Below, piece by piece: positions 27,678 through 36,384 of a DNA stretch of 64,000 nucleotides. Source of the stretch: Lysobacter sp. KIS68-7 (lineage in GTDB: Bacteria; Pseudomonadota; Gammaproteobacteria; Xanthomonadales; Xanthomonadaceae). Location: NCBI RefSeq assembly GCF_021284745.1, contig NZ_CP089925.1, positions 930,001 to 994,000 on the forward strand, written 5' to 3'. Both the position numbers and the translations under genes were made by a program. The notes under the pieces are model-generated. The model saw nothing but the letters and a program-made list of their open reading frames with translations, searched no databases and was not told where the DNA came from. Every line of letters begins with the position of its first letter. The stretch's first letter is position 1.

Positions 27678-29000
27678 TCATTCACTGAGTTTGCGGATGA
27701 GCTTGTCCCAGTCCTCCCGCAACTTGCCGTCGGTCTCCATCAGCCCCTTGATCTGGCGACAGCCATGCAGGACGGTCGTGTGGTCGCGACCGGCGAATGC
27801 ATCGCCGATCTCGGGCAGGCTGTGTTCGGTGAGCTCCTTGGCCAGCGCCATGGCAACCTGGCGCGGGCGAGCCAGCGAACGCGTCCGCCTTTTCGACAGC
27901 AAATCCTTGACCTGCAGGCCGTAGTAGTCTGCCACGGTCTTCTGGATGTTGGGGATGCCGATCGCTTGCTGCTGCGCGCGCAACAGGTCGCGCAGCGTCT
28001 CCTGCGCGAACTCCGCGGTGATCGCGCGTCCGGTGAAGTTGGCGCGCGCCGAAAGCGTGTTGAGCGCACCTTCCAGGTCGCGCACGTTCGAGCGCATCTT
28101 CTTCGCGATCAGGAACGCCACGTCCTCCGGCAGGCTCGCCCCGCGCTCGCGCGCCTTCGAGAGCACGATCTGCGCGCGCGTCTCGAAATCCGGCGGTTCG
28201 ATCGCGACCGACAAGCCCCAGGCCAGGCGCGATTTCAACCGCGGCTCCAGGCCCTCCACTTCGCGCGGATAGCGATCGCAGGTCAGGATGATCTGCTGCT
28301 TGCCGTCGAACAGCGCATTGAAGGTGTGGAAGAACTCTTCCTGCGTGCGGTCCTTGCCGGCGAAGAACTGGATGTCGTCGATCAGCAGCGCGTCCACTTG
28401 CTGGAATTGCCGCTTGAACGCATCCATGGTCTTGTCCTGCAGCGCTTTCATCATCGCGCTGAAGAACTGTTCGCTGCGCAGGTACATCACGCGGAAATTC
28501 GGGTTGTTCGCGCGCATGGCGTTACCGGCCGCGAACATCAGGTGCGTCTTGCCCAAGCCGGTGCCGCCGTAGAGCAGCAGCGGATTGTGCGAGCGGTCGC
28601 CGGGCTTCAGCGCCGCCTGCCATGCAGCCGCGCGACCCAACTGGTTGCTGCGTCCTTCGACGAAGTTGTCGAACGTGTAATGCGTGTCCAGGTTGCCCTG
28701 GAAGGATTCACCCATTGGCGGCCGTGCGGGCGTGGGCGCTGGCGTCGGTGCCGCGGCCGGTTCGCGCCGCAGCGCGCCGATCTCCAGGCTGACTTCCGAC
28801 GCGCCTGTGAAATGCACGAGCAATTCGCGGATGCGGGGGAGATAGCGCTCTCGCACCTCTTCCATCACGAATGCGTTGGGTGCGTACAACACGATGCCGT
28901 CGTCGCGCAGGCGAGCCTGCAGGGGCTTGAGCCAGGTGTGGACGTCCTCGGCCGGCAATTCGGCTTCAAGGCGTTCGAGGCAACGCGGCCAGGCTTCCAT
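27678..29000 (-). CDS. dnaA: Chromosomal replication initiator DnaA
   Basis: The protein has 440 residues. I choose the ATG at 29000 ([20 protein letters not shown]), which matches xanthomonad DnaA; the longer ORF has 40 unrelated residues in front. Walker [10 protein letters not shown] (145-153), Walker B LLIDDIQF (205-212), and the domain IV box-binding motif [10 protein letters not shown] (404-413) are all present. It binds DnaA boxes to open oriC. A perfect DnaA box lies 49-57 bases upstream, so it is probably autoregulated. Confidence 0.98.
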   Translation of the reverse strand: MEAWPRCLERLEAELPAEDVHTWLKPLQARLRDDGIVLYAPNAFVMEEVRERYLPRIRELLVHFTGASEVSLEIGALRREPAAAPTPAPTPARPPMGESFQGNLDTHYTFDNFVEGRSNQLGRAAAWQAALKPGDRSHNPLLLYGGTGLGKTHLMFAAGNAMRANNPNFRVMYLRSEQFFSAMMKALQDKTMDAFKRQFQQVDALLIDDIQFFAGKDRTQEEFFHTFNALFDGKQQIILTCDRYPREVEGLEPRLKSRLAWGLSVAIEPPDFETRAQIVLSKARERGASLPEDVAFLIAKKMRSNVRDLEGALNTLSARANFTGRAITAEFAQETLRDLLRAQQQAIGIPNIQKTVADYYGLQVKDLLSKRRTRSLARPRQVAMALAKELTEHSLPEIGDAFAGRDHTTVLHGCRQIKGLMETDGKLREDWDKLIRKLSE

Positions 29001-29048
29001 GGAGCAGCAGATCTCGTCGACAGTCCATCGGCGCGACGGGAGCCGCGC

Positions 29049-29057
29049 TGTGGATAA
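29049..29057 (-). promoter_or_regulatory. DnaA box in the dnaA upstream region
   Basis: TGTGGATAA on the plus strand, i.e. TTATCCACA on the minus strand, 49 bases upstream of the dnaA start. A perfect consensus box at this place fits the usual autoregulation of dnaA and could also influence rpmH. Confidence 0.75.
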
Positions 29058-29104
29058 GTAGGGGCGAGGCAGACTACCACCGATCCTTTCACACGTATCG
29101 CGGG

Positions 29105-29133
29105 TTGACCGACTCGCCAAGCCCCCCTAAACT
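29105..29133 (+). promoter_or_regulatory. Strong sigma-70-type promoter for rpmH-rnpA
   Basis: TTGACC (29105-29110) and TAAACT (29128-29133) are 17 bases apart, matching the sigma-70 consensus well, with 40 bases from the -10 to the rpmH start. It lies in the dnaA-rpmH divergent gap and is the clearest promoter in the window. Confidence 0.75.
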
Positions 29134-29173
29134 CCCGCGTCTTTTCCGCCGCACAACCGCAGCGAGCAGCACC

Positions 29174-29314
29174 ATGGCCACCAAGCGCACCTACCAGCCC
29201 AGCAACTTGAAGCGCAAGCGCGACCACGGTTTCCGTGCCCGCATGAAGACCGCCGACGGCCGCAAGGTCCTCGCACGTCGTCGTGCCAAGGGCCGCCGTC
29301 GTCTGACTGTCTGA
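29174..29314 (+). CDS. rpmH: 50S ribosomal protein L34
   Basis: The protein has 46 residues, starting [20 protein letters not shown] and ending AKGRRRLTV, which is the full length of L34. The longer in-frame ORF from 29105 begins at the promoter and is not translated. It is a small, very basic ribosomal protein and the first gene of the rpmH-rnpA unit. Confidence 0.98.
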   Translation: MATKRTYQPSNLKRKRDHGFRARMKTADGRKVLARRRAKGRRRLTV

Positions 29315-29328
29315 CCCGACGGCCCGTA

Positions 29329-29757
29329 GTGGCCGACGAGACACGCCCCGTGGACGCCGGCCTGCCGCGCAGCGCACGCGTCCGCACCCGGGCCGACTAC
29401 GACCGCGTCTTCGGCGACGGTCGACGCAACGCAGATCCCCTCCTGAGCCTGCACTGGCTGCGCAGCGACGCACCTGCGCGCCTGGGCCTTGCCGTTTCGC
29501 GCAAGGTCGATCCGCATGCCGTCGGCCGCAATCGCATCAAGCGCATCCTGCGAGCCGAGTTCCGCCAGCTCCGCATGACGCTGCCCGCGGGCGACTACGT
29601 CCTGGTGGCCCGCCCCGCTGCCCGCACTTGTGATGCCGCCGCCCTGCGCGCGGCGTTTTCGTCATTGTTGCGACGCGCCGGCGCGTTGCCGCCCGCACAG
29701 GCCGGCGGCACAATGCCCGCCGCTTGTCCGCCGGGCGCTTTGCCCCCATCCCCTTGA
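29329..29757 (+). CDS. rnpA: Ribonuclease P protein component
   Basis: The protein has 142 residues with a GTG start 14 bases after rpmH. The signature [13 protein letters not shown] and [18 protein letters not shown] define RnpA, which holds the RNA subunit in tRNA 5' maturation. The C-terminal 20-odd residues (Gly/Pro/Ala-rich) go beyond the usual fold. No yidD reading frame is apparent before yidC. Confidence 0.95.
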   Translation: MADETRPVDAGLPRSARVRTRADYDRVFGDGRRNADPLLSLHWLRSDAPARLGLAVSRKVDPHAVGRNRIKRILRAEFRQLRMTLPAGDYVLVARPAARTCDAAALRAAFSSLLRRAGALPPAQAGGTMPAACPPGALPPSP

Positions 29758-29819
29758 ACTTTCGCGCGCTGCGTTTTTCGAAACGCCGCGCCGCAACGAC
29801 TCTCGCCCGAGCCCCCCGA

Positions 29820-31523
29820 ATGAACCAGACCCGCGTTTTCCTCCTTTTTGCCTGGCTCATGGTGGCCACGCTCCTCTACATGGAGTGGAACAAGGAGAAG
29901 GACGCCGCGAACGCGCCCGCGCCGGTCGCGGCCGCGGCCGCGACCACCGGTAACGCGATCCCCGGCAACGCCGCCATTCCGACGGCACCTGCGAATGCAC
30001 CTGCCAACGCCATGGTGCCCGCCGCACCGGCGACGTCGGCGACTTCCAACGCCGCACGCACGGGCGAACTCGTCACCGTCACCAGCGACGTCCTGCGCCT
30101 CACGCTCGACGGCGGCAGCGTGCGCAGCGCCGAGCTGCTGCGCTACCCGGTGGATGCGAAGTCCGGCGAGGCCGGCAACATCAAGCTCTTCGATCCCTCG
30201 CCCGCGCATTACTTCGAAGCGCAAAGCGGTTGGGTCAGCAACAACGGTCCCGCGCCGAACCACACCTCGGGCTTCATGCCGGAAGGCAACGCGCGCGATT
30301 TCACGATGGCGCAGGGCGCGCCGTCGGTCAGCGTGCCTTTCACGTGGACCGGCCCGAACGGCGTGACGATCCGTCGCACGTTCACGCTCGCGCGCGGCAG
30401 CTACGCGCTGGAAGTGCGCGATGAAGTGATCAACAACGGCACGGCGCCCTGGCAGGGCTACGTGTATCGCCAGCTGATCCGCAATCCGCCTCCGCAGAAG
30501 TCGGGCTACACGAATCCCGAAGCACTCGCCTTCCACGGCGCCGCCTGGTACAGCCCGCAGGACCAGTACGAGCGTCGCAAGTACGCCGACTTCGTCGGTG
30601 ATGGTCCGCTCGAAAAGGACGTCACCGGCGGCTGGATCGCGCTGCTGCAGCACTACTTCTTCACCGCGTGGATCCCGAACGAGAAGGACACCTCGAAGTT
30701 CTCGCTCACCACGTCGCCGGAAAACGGCGTCAACAATTTCGTCGTGCGCTCCTTCGGCCCCGGTGTCGACGTTGCGCCCGGCCAACGCGCCGAAACCTCC
30801 GCGCGCCTGTGGGTGGGTCCGAAGCTCCAGAGCGCGATCGACACGCAGCATGTCCCCGGCCTGACGCGCGCGGTCGACTTCAGCCGTTTCACCACCATGG
30901 CCACGCTCGCCGGCTGGCTGTTCTGGGTGCTGACGAAGATCCATGCGGTCGTCGGCAACTGGGGCTGGTCGATCATCGGCCTGGTGTTGCTGATCCGCCT
31001 GCTGCTCTATCCCATCGCCGCCAAGCAGTTCCAGTCGATGGCGAAGATGCGCAAGCTTGCGCCGCGCATGCAGCAGCTGAAGGAACGCTACGGCGACGAT
31101 CGCCAGAAGCTGCAGCTCGCCACGATGGAGCTGTACAAGAAGGAAAAGGTGAATCCCGCCGCGGGCTGCCTGCCGATCTTCGTGCAGATGCCGATCTTCC
31201 TCGCGCTCTACTGGATGCTGTCCGAATCGGTCGAACTGCGCCACGCGCCGTGGATCGGCTGGATCACCAATCTCTCCGCGCCGGATCCGTTCTTCATCCT
31301 GCCGGTCCTCAACGTCGCCATCATGTGGACCACGCAGCGCCTGACGCCGATGACGGGAATGGATCCCACGCAGCAGAAGATGATGCAGCTGATGCCGCTC
31401 GTGGTCGGCGTGACGATGCTCTTCTTCCCCGCGGGCCTGGTGCTGTACTGGGTCACCAACGGCGCGCTCGGCCTGTTGCAGCAGTGGTCCATGCTGCGCC
31501 GCTACGAGCACCTGACGAAGTAG
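29820..31523 (+). CDS. yidC: Membrane protein insertase YidC
   Basis: The protein has 567 residues from the ATG at 29820 ([20 protein letters not shown]). An N-terminal helix is followed by an Ala-rich linker, a large periplasmic beta domain, and five C-terminal helices with [20 protein letters not shown] and [14 protein letters not shown]. It inserts membrane proteins on its own or with SecYEG. Its stop overlaps the mnmE start. Confidence 0.97.
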   Translation: MNQTRVFLLFAWLMVATLLYMEWNKEKDAANAPAPVAAAAATTGNAIPGNAAIPTAPANAPANAMVPAAPATSATSNAARTGELVTVTSDVLRLTLDGGSVRSAELLRYPVDAKSGEAGNIKLFDPSPAHYFEAQSGWVSNNGPAPNHTSGFMPEGNARDFTMAQGAPSVSVPFTWTGPNGVTIRRTFTLARGSYALEVRDEVINNGTAPWQGYVYRQLIRNPPPQKSGYTNPEALAFHGAAWYSPQDQYERRKYADFVGDGPLEKDVTGGWIALLQHYFFTAWIPNEKDTSKFSLTTSPENGVNNFVVRSFGPGVDVAPGQRAETSARLWVGPKLQSAIDTQHVPGLTRAVDFSRFTTMATLAGWLFWVLTKIHAVVGNWGWSIIGLVLLIRLLLYPIAAKQFQSMAKMRKLAPRMQQLKERYGDDRQKLQLATMELYKKEKVNPAAGCLPIFVQMPIFLALYWMLSESVELRHAPWIGWITNLSAPDPFFILPVLNVAIMWTTQRLTPMTGMDPTQQKMMQLMPLVVGVTMLFFPAGLVLYWVTNGALGLLQQWSMLRRYEHLTK

Positions 31524-32869
31524 TGGCCGACGCCGACGCCGACACCATCGTCGCCATCGCCACCGCGCCCGGTGCCGGTGGCGTCGGGGTGGTGCGGTTG
31601 TCGGGTCCGCGCAGCCGCGCGATCGCCGAAGCGCTCTGCGATTGCGCACTCGTGCCGCGGCACGCGCATTACGTGCGCATGCGCGCCAACGACGAAACCC
31701 TCGACGATGGCATCGCGCTCTACTTCGCCGCGCCGGCGAGCTTCACCGGCGAGCACGTGGTGGAACTGCAGGCGCACGGCAGTCCCGTCGTGCTGCAACG
31801 CATCGTCTTCGAATGCATCGCACGCGGTGCGCGCCAGGCGCGGCCCGGCGAGTTCAGCGAACGCGCGTACCTCAACGGCAAGCTCGATCTCGCGCAAGCC
31901 GAGGCCGTCGCGGACCTGATCGCCGCCGGCGACGCGCGCGCGGCCCGCGCCGCGCGTCGCGCCCTCGATGGTGTGTTCTCCGAACGCGTCGAAGAGATTG
32001 CCACCGAACTGCTGCACCTGCGGATCCATGTCGAAGCGGCGATCGACTTCGCCGACGAACCCATCGACACGCTCGGCGGCGCGCAATTGCGCGAAGGCTT
32101 GGCGCACGCGACCACCGCGCTCACGCGCCTCATCGCCGACGCCGAACGTGGCCGCAAGCTGCGCGATGGCCTGCACGCCGTCATCGTCGGTCCGCCCAAC
32201 GCGGGCAAGAGTTCGCTGCTCAACGCTCTCGCCGGAAGCGAACGCGCGATCGTCACCGACATCGCCGGCACCACGCGCGACCTGCTCCACGAGACGGTGC
32301 GCCTGGATGGCGCCGAACTCACGCTCGTCGACACCGCAGGCCTGCGCGAAGGCGGCGATGCGATCGAACAGGAAGGCATGCGTCGCGCACGCAACGAACT
32401 GCGCCGCGCGGACCTGGCGATCGTCGTGCTCGATGCGCGCGACCCGGACACAGGCCGCGCCGCCGTCGCCGACGCAATCGCCGACGTGCCGCAGCGTTTG
32501 TGGATCCACAACAAGACCGACCTGCTTGCCTCGCCCCCGCAAGCGCCGGCCGGCACCGATCCCGTCTTCGTCTCCGCGCACACCGGCGCCGGCCTCGACA
32601 CCCTGCACGCCCGCCTGCGCACCCTGTCCGGCGCGGAAGCCGCCGACGCGGTTGAAGGCACCTTCACCGCACGCGCCCGTCACGTCGATGCCCTGGTCCG
32701 CGCCGCCGCGCACGTCGACGCCGCTTCGCGCGAACTCGCCCACGATGCCCTCGAGCTGGCCGCCGAATCCCTGCGCGCCGGCCACGACGCCCTGGGCGAG
32801 ATCACCGGGCGCGTCACCGCCGACGCCCTCCTCGGCCATATCTTCGGCAGCTTCTGCATCGGCAAGTGA
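31523..32869 (+). CDS. mnmE: tRNA modification GTPase MnmE (TrmE/ThdF)
   Basis: The protein has 448 residues with a GTG start overlapping the yidC stop (TAGTG). The N-terminal THF-binding domain is followed by an inserted G domain with G1 GPPNAGKSS (223-231), G2 TDIAGTTRD (245-253), G3 DTAG (270-273) and G4 NKTD (330-333). The conserved C-terminal FCIGK (444-448) carries the catalytic Cys445. With MnmG (window left) it modifies U34 of tRNAs. Confidence 0.97.
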   Translation: MADADADTIVAIATAPGAGGVGVVRLSGPRSRAIAEALCDCALVPRHAHYVRMRANDETLDDGIALYFAAPASFTGEHVVELQAHGSPVVLQRIVFECIARGARQARPGEFSERAYLNGKLDLAQAEAVADLIAAGDARAARAARRALDGVFSERVEEIATELLHLRIHVEAAIDFADEPIDTLGGAQLREGLAHATTALTRLIADAERGRKLRDGLHAVIVGPPNAGKSSLLNALAGSERAIVTDIAGTTRDLLHETVRLDGAELTLVDTAGLREGGDAIEQEGMRRARNELRRADLAIVVLDARDPDTGRAAVADAIADVPQRLWIHNKTDLLASPPQAPAGTDPVFVSAHTGAGLDTLHARLRTLSGAEAADAVEGTFTARARHVDALVRAAAHVDAASRELAHDALELAAESLRAGHDALGEITGRVTADALLGHIFGSFCIGK

Positions 32870-32902
32870 GTAAGCTCGGGGCGGGCACTTGGGAGCACCG
32901 GG

Positions 32903-33208
32903 ATGGCCACGACCCGCAAGCCGGCGAAGCAGGCTCCGACGCGCAAGCCCGCGGCGAAGAAGCGCGTCGCGAAACAGGCAGCGCCGCCCCTGCCTTCGAG
33001 CCGCCACGCCGTGCGCGCCTCGCTGCGCAACGTCGACCTGACCAAGGCCACCACCGCGCTCACCCTGGTGCTGCGCGACGAGGGCGAAAAGATGGGCGAG
33101 CTCGTCGTGGGCCGCGGATCGTTCTTCTGGAAGGCGCGCAACGGGAAGAAGCGCAAGCGCATCACCTGGGCCGATTTCGCCGCCCTGATGGACCGCCATC
33201 CCGGCTGA
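32903..33208 (+). CDS. Small basic protein of unknown function
   Basis: The protein has 101 residues. The N-terminal 25 residues are a Lys/Ala/Pro tail (histone-H1-like), and the rest is a compact region ending KKRKRITWADFAALMDRHPG. It follows mnmE by 33 bases on the same strand. No domain is recognised. The basic tail suggests nucleic-acid binding, but this is only inference. Confidence 0.65.
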   Translation: MATTRKPAKQAPTRKPAAKKRVAKQAAPPLPSSRHAVRASLRNVDLTKATTALTLVLRDEGEKMGELVVGRGSFFWKARNGKKRKRITWADFAALMDRHPG

Positions 33209-33353
33209 CGCCCCCGCGGTCCTGATTCAACGGGCCGCTTCAAACGAGGAATCCGCTTTTTTCCGGCCGGGGGAGTTGACAAACCCCCGCCGCTGGCGCG
33301 TCCATACGCGCACGTGCCCGATGATGGCGCACAGACAGGGGAGTGGTTCCGTT

Positions 33354-34382
33354 ATGCACGCAAATACAACGACGCACGCGCGACCGCGCGTGACGCGCAA
33401 GCATCTGTACGTCCTGGCCGCGCTGGGGATGGCGCTGGCCGCATGCAACAAAGAACCGGCGCCGAACGCCGCCGGAACCGCCGCCGCCGCGACGGCCGCC
33501 GCCGCGGTTGCGCCGCCGCCGCCGGCGGTCTCCGAAGCGGTCCAGGCCATGAGCGCCGACCAGCTGCGCGAAGCCGCCAGCACCGCGCTGCGCGAGCAGC
33601 GCCTGTACGCGCCGGCCGGCAACAACGCGATGGAGTACTACCTCGCCCTGCGCGACAAGGCGCCGAGCGATCCGGCGGTGGCCAGCGCGCTGACCGACCT
33701 GATGCCCTACGCCCTGATCGCCACCGAGCAGAGCATCCAGCGCGAGGACTTCGTCGAAGCGCAGCGCCTGTACGCGCTCATGGAGAAGACCGACTACGAG
33801 GCCCCGGCCCTGCCGCGCCTGAAGAAGACGATCGCCGACGCGCAGACGGCCCTGGCCGCCCGCACCGAGCAGGACAAGCTGAAGACCGAGCAGGACGCCA
33901 AGACGAAGGCCGACCTCGAGAAGACGCGCCTCGCCCAGCAGGCCGCCGCGCAGCAGCAGGCCGCGCAGCAGCTCGCCGCGCAGCAGGCCCAGCAGGAAGC
34001 CGACCGCAAGGCCGCTGCCGACAAGGAAGCTGCCGCGCAGAAGGAAGCCGCCGCGAAGACCGCAGCGCCTGCCTCGCAGCCGGCGACCGCCGCCGCCGCG
34101 CCGACCCGCACCGCTTCGGCTTCGCCCAGTGGCCTGAAGCCCGTCTCGACGCCTGCGCCGAAGTATCCGCCCGAAGCGGCGCGTCGCCAGCAGAGCGGCG
34201 AAGTGCAGGTGGAGATCACCGTCGGCACCGACGGCTCGGTCACCAGCGCGCGCGTCGTCGACGCCACCCCGCCGCGCATCTTCGACCGCGAAGCGCTCGC
34301 GGCCGTGAAGCGCTGGAAGTTCGAACCGCTCGACGCGCCGGTGACGACGCGTCGCACGATCAACTTCCGCCCCGGCGGTTGA
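33354..34382 (+). CDS. Lipoprotein with coiled coil and C-terminal TonB domain
   Basis: The protein has 342 residues from the ATG at 33354 (aggggag ribosome site). A long basic leader is followed by a hydrophobic stretch and lipobox LAACN (Cys31). A helical domain leads to a Gln/Ala/Lys-rich coiled coil (about 170-245), a Pro/Ala linker, and a TonB-family C-terminal domain (PKYPPEAARRQQSGEVQVEI and DREALAAVKRWKFEP). Asn at +2 points to the outer membrane, which is unusual for a TonB-type domain. A near-perfect -35 (TTGACA at 33276-33281) lies upstream, but no good -10 is seen. It probably bridges envelope layers or binds a receptor plug. Confidence 0.82.
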   Translation: MHANTTTHARPRVTRKHLYVLAALGMALAACNKEPAPNAAGTAAAATAAAAVAPPPPAVSEAVQAMSADQLREAASTALREQRLYAPAGNNAMEYYLALRDKAPSDPAVASALTDLMPYALIATEQSIQREDFVEAQRLYALMEKTDYEAPALPRLKKTIADAQTALAARTEQDKLKTEQDAKTKADLEKTRLAQQAAAQQQAAQQLAAQQAQQEADRKAAADKEAAAQKEAAAKTAAPASQPATAAAAPTRTASASPSGLKPVSTPAPKYPPEAARRQQSGEVQVEITVGTDGSVTSARVVDATPPRIFDREALAAVKRWKFEPLDAPVTTRRTINFRPGG

Positions 34383-34405
34383 TCGCGACACGCAATCCGC
34401 GCAAC

Positions 34406-34434
34406 AAAAAAGCCCGGCGAAAGCCGGGCTTTTT
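34406..34434. terminator. Bidirectional rho-independent terminator
   Basis: A perfect 8-bp stem (agcccggc / gccgggct, gaaa loop) has an A run before it and a T run after it. It ends both the TonB-domain lipoprotein gene (plus) and the ABC permease operon (minus), which converge here. Confidence 0.92.
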
Positions 34435-34456
34435 CTTTGCATCGAACGTCCTCGAC

Positions 34457-35635
34457 TCAGGCCGAGATCGCCAGGCGTTCCTGGTGGTAACGGCGCGTCG
34501 CCGCGAACCACAACACCAGCGCAAGGCCAAAGCCCGCGGCCAGGTACACGCCCCACTGCATCATCGCGATGTCCTCGCCGCGCACCACCTTGAGCAACAT
34601 CTGGTTCTGCGCGAGGAAGGGCACGGCGAACATCCACAACTGGTTCTTCACCGGGCTCACCATCAGCGCGATCGTCGGGATCATCGGCATGAGCATCAGC
34701 ACGCTCATGTAGCTCTGCGCCTCTTTCACCGACTTCGCACCCGCCGCGATGAACGTCAGCAGCGACGTGCCGATGAACAACATCGGCAGCAGGATCATCA
34801 GCATCTTCGCCACCGCAGGCACGCTCACGTCCATCTGGCGCCCGATGCCAGGCGAGAACGCGGCGCCGACCTTGAACGCCATCAGCGTGAGCAGCAAGGA
34901 CGTGAACCCGACCAGGCACGCCGCCGCGATCTTGCCCGTCACCACCGCGCCGCGTTGCGCCGGCGTGGCAAGCAGCGGTTCGAGCGACTGGCGTTCGCGC
35001 TCGCCCGCGGTCGTGTCGATGATCAGGTACGCGCCACCGATGAACGCACTGAGGATCAGCAGGTAAGGCAGGAACGCCATGACCATGCCGCGCCGCGCTT
35101 CCGGCGTCGACAGGTCCTTGTGCGACACCGCCAGTGGCGCCGCGACACCGGGATTCATGCCGCGCGCGAGCAAGCGCAACGCACCCACCTGCTGGCCGTA
35201 GCGCTGCAACGCATCTTCGATGCGCTTCACGGGAATATCCGAGTCCTGGCGCGTGCTGTCGTGCACGATCTCCACCAGCGCCGGCGCGCCTTCGTGCCAG
35301 TTCTTCGGGAAGTCGTCGCCGACGCGGATGTACACGTCTTCGATCTGGTTGCGGATCGCGGTGTCCAGGTCGCCCTGGAACGCCTTGCGATGGATGCCTT
35401 GCCCTGCGAGCCATGCGATCAGGTTCGGCGCACGCTCGGCACCGACCATCGGCACTTCGAGCGGCTTTTCGATCTGGCTCTTCGCGCGCGACTCGGCGAG
35501 CGACAGGATGCCGAGCATGATCGCCGGCGTGAGCAGCGGACCGAGCACCAGCGCGAGCAGCAAGGTGCGCCGGTCGCGCACGAACTCGCGCAACTCCTTC
35601 TGCATGATCGTCTTGATCGATTTCATGGATTTCAT
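34457..35635 (-). CDS. ABC-2 type exporter permease (NatB-like)
   Basis: The protein has 392 residues. An N-terminal membrane helix (about 26-46) is followed by a large extracytoplasmic loop and a C-terminal block of several helices. The signature ERERQSLEPLLATPAQRGAV is typical of NatB-like permeases. The partner ATPase gene ends inside its start codon (ATGA). It probably exports an ion, lipid or peptide; NatAB of Bacillus exports sodium, but the substrate here is unknown. It is the third gene of the operon that starts with the S33-type peptidase. Confidence 0.9.
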   Translation of the reverse strand: MKSMKSIKTIMQKELREFVRDRRTLLLALVLGPLLTPAIMLGILSLAESRAKSQIEKPLEVPMVGAERAPNLIAWLAGQGIHRKAFQGDLDTAIRNQIEDVYIRVGDDFPKNWHEGAPALVEIVHDSTRQDSDIPVKRIEDALQRYGQQVGALRLLARGMNPGVAAPLAVSHKDLSTPEARRGMVMAFLPYLLILSAFIGGAYLIIDTTAGERERQSLEPLLATPAQRGAVVTGKIAAACLVGFTSLLLTLMAFKVGAAFSPGIGRQMDVSVPAVAKMLMILLPMLFIGTSLLTFIAAGAKSVKEAQSYMSVLMLMPMIPTIALMVSPVKNQLWMFAVPFLAQNQMLLKVVRGEDIAMMQWGVYLAAGFGLALVLWFAATRRYHQERLAISA

Positions 35636-36384
35636 GCGTGCAGCCCCTCGTCCGAGCCGATGAGACGCACGAAGGCATCCTCGAGGTTCGACTCCCCCGT
35701 CTGTTGGCGAAGTTGGTCCGCCGTGCCCTGCGCGACCACGCGACCGTGCGCGATCACCACGATGCGATCACACAGCGCGGCGACCTCCTGCATGATGTGG
35801 CTGGAGAAGATCACGCAACGACCCTCCCCGCGCAGCTGGCGCAGGAAGTCGCGCAAGCCGCGCGTGGTCATCACGTCCAGGCCGTTCGTGGGTTCGTCGA
35901 GGATCACGTTGCGCGGATCGTGCACGAGTGCGCGCGCGATCGCGGTCTTGGTGCGTTGGCCCTGCGAGAAGCCTTCGGTCTGCCGATCCAGGAAGTCGTC
36001 CATCTGCAACGCGGTCGACAATGCACGCGTGCGCGCTTCGATCGTTGCCGCATCCAGCCCGTGCAGCTCGCCGAAGTAACGGATGTTCTCGCGCGCGGTG
36101 AGGCGCTTGTACACGCCGCGCGCATCGGGCAGCACGCCCAACGCACGCCGCGCCGCTTCCGCATCGGCCGCGACGTCCTCGCCATCGACCAGAACGCGCC
36201 CGCTTTCCGGCTGCATCAGTGTGTAGAGCATGCGCAGCGTCGTGGTCTTGCCTGCGCCGTTGGGGCCGAGCAAACCGGTGATTTCGCCGTCGCGCGCTTC
36301 GAAGCCGACATCGTCGACTGCGACGACCGGCGCGCTCTTGCCCTTGCCCGGGAAAGTCTTGCGTAGATGTTCCGCGACGATCAT
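35632..36384 (-). CDS. ABC exporter ATP-binding protein (NatA-like)
   Basis: The protein has 250 residues starting at the ATG at 36384, which shares one base with the upstream stop (TAATG). Walker A GPNGAGKTT (40-48), a signature FSQGQRTK in place of LSGGQ, Walker B VILDEPTNGLD, and a switch His (SSHIMQEV) are present. It energises the permease encoded immediately downstream. The unusual FSQGQ signature is normal for NatA-type subfamilies. Confidence 0.94.
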   Translation of the reverse strand: MIVAEHLRKTFPGKGKSAPVVAVDDVGFEARDGEITGLLGPNGAGKTTTLRMLYTLMQPESGRVLVDGEDVAADAEAARRALGVLPDARGVYKRLTARENIRYFGELHGLDAATIEARTRALSTALQMDDFLDRQTEGFSQGQRTKTAIARALVHDPRNVILDEPTNGLDVMTTRGLRDFLRQLRGEGRCVIFSSHIMQEVAALCDRIVVIAHGRVVAQGTADQLRQQTGESNLEDAFVRLIGSDEGLHA

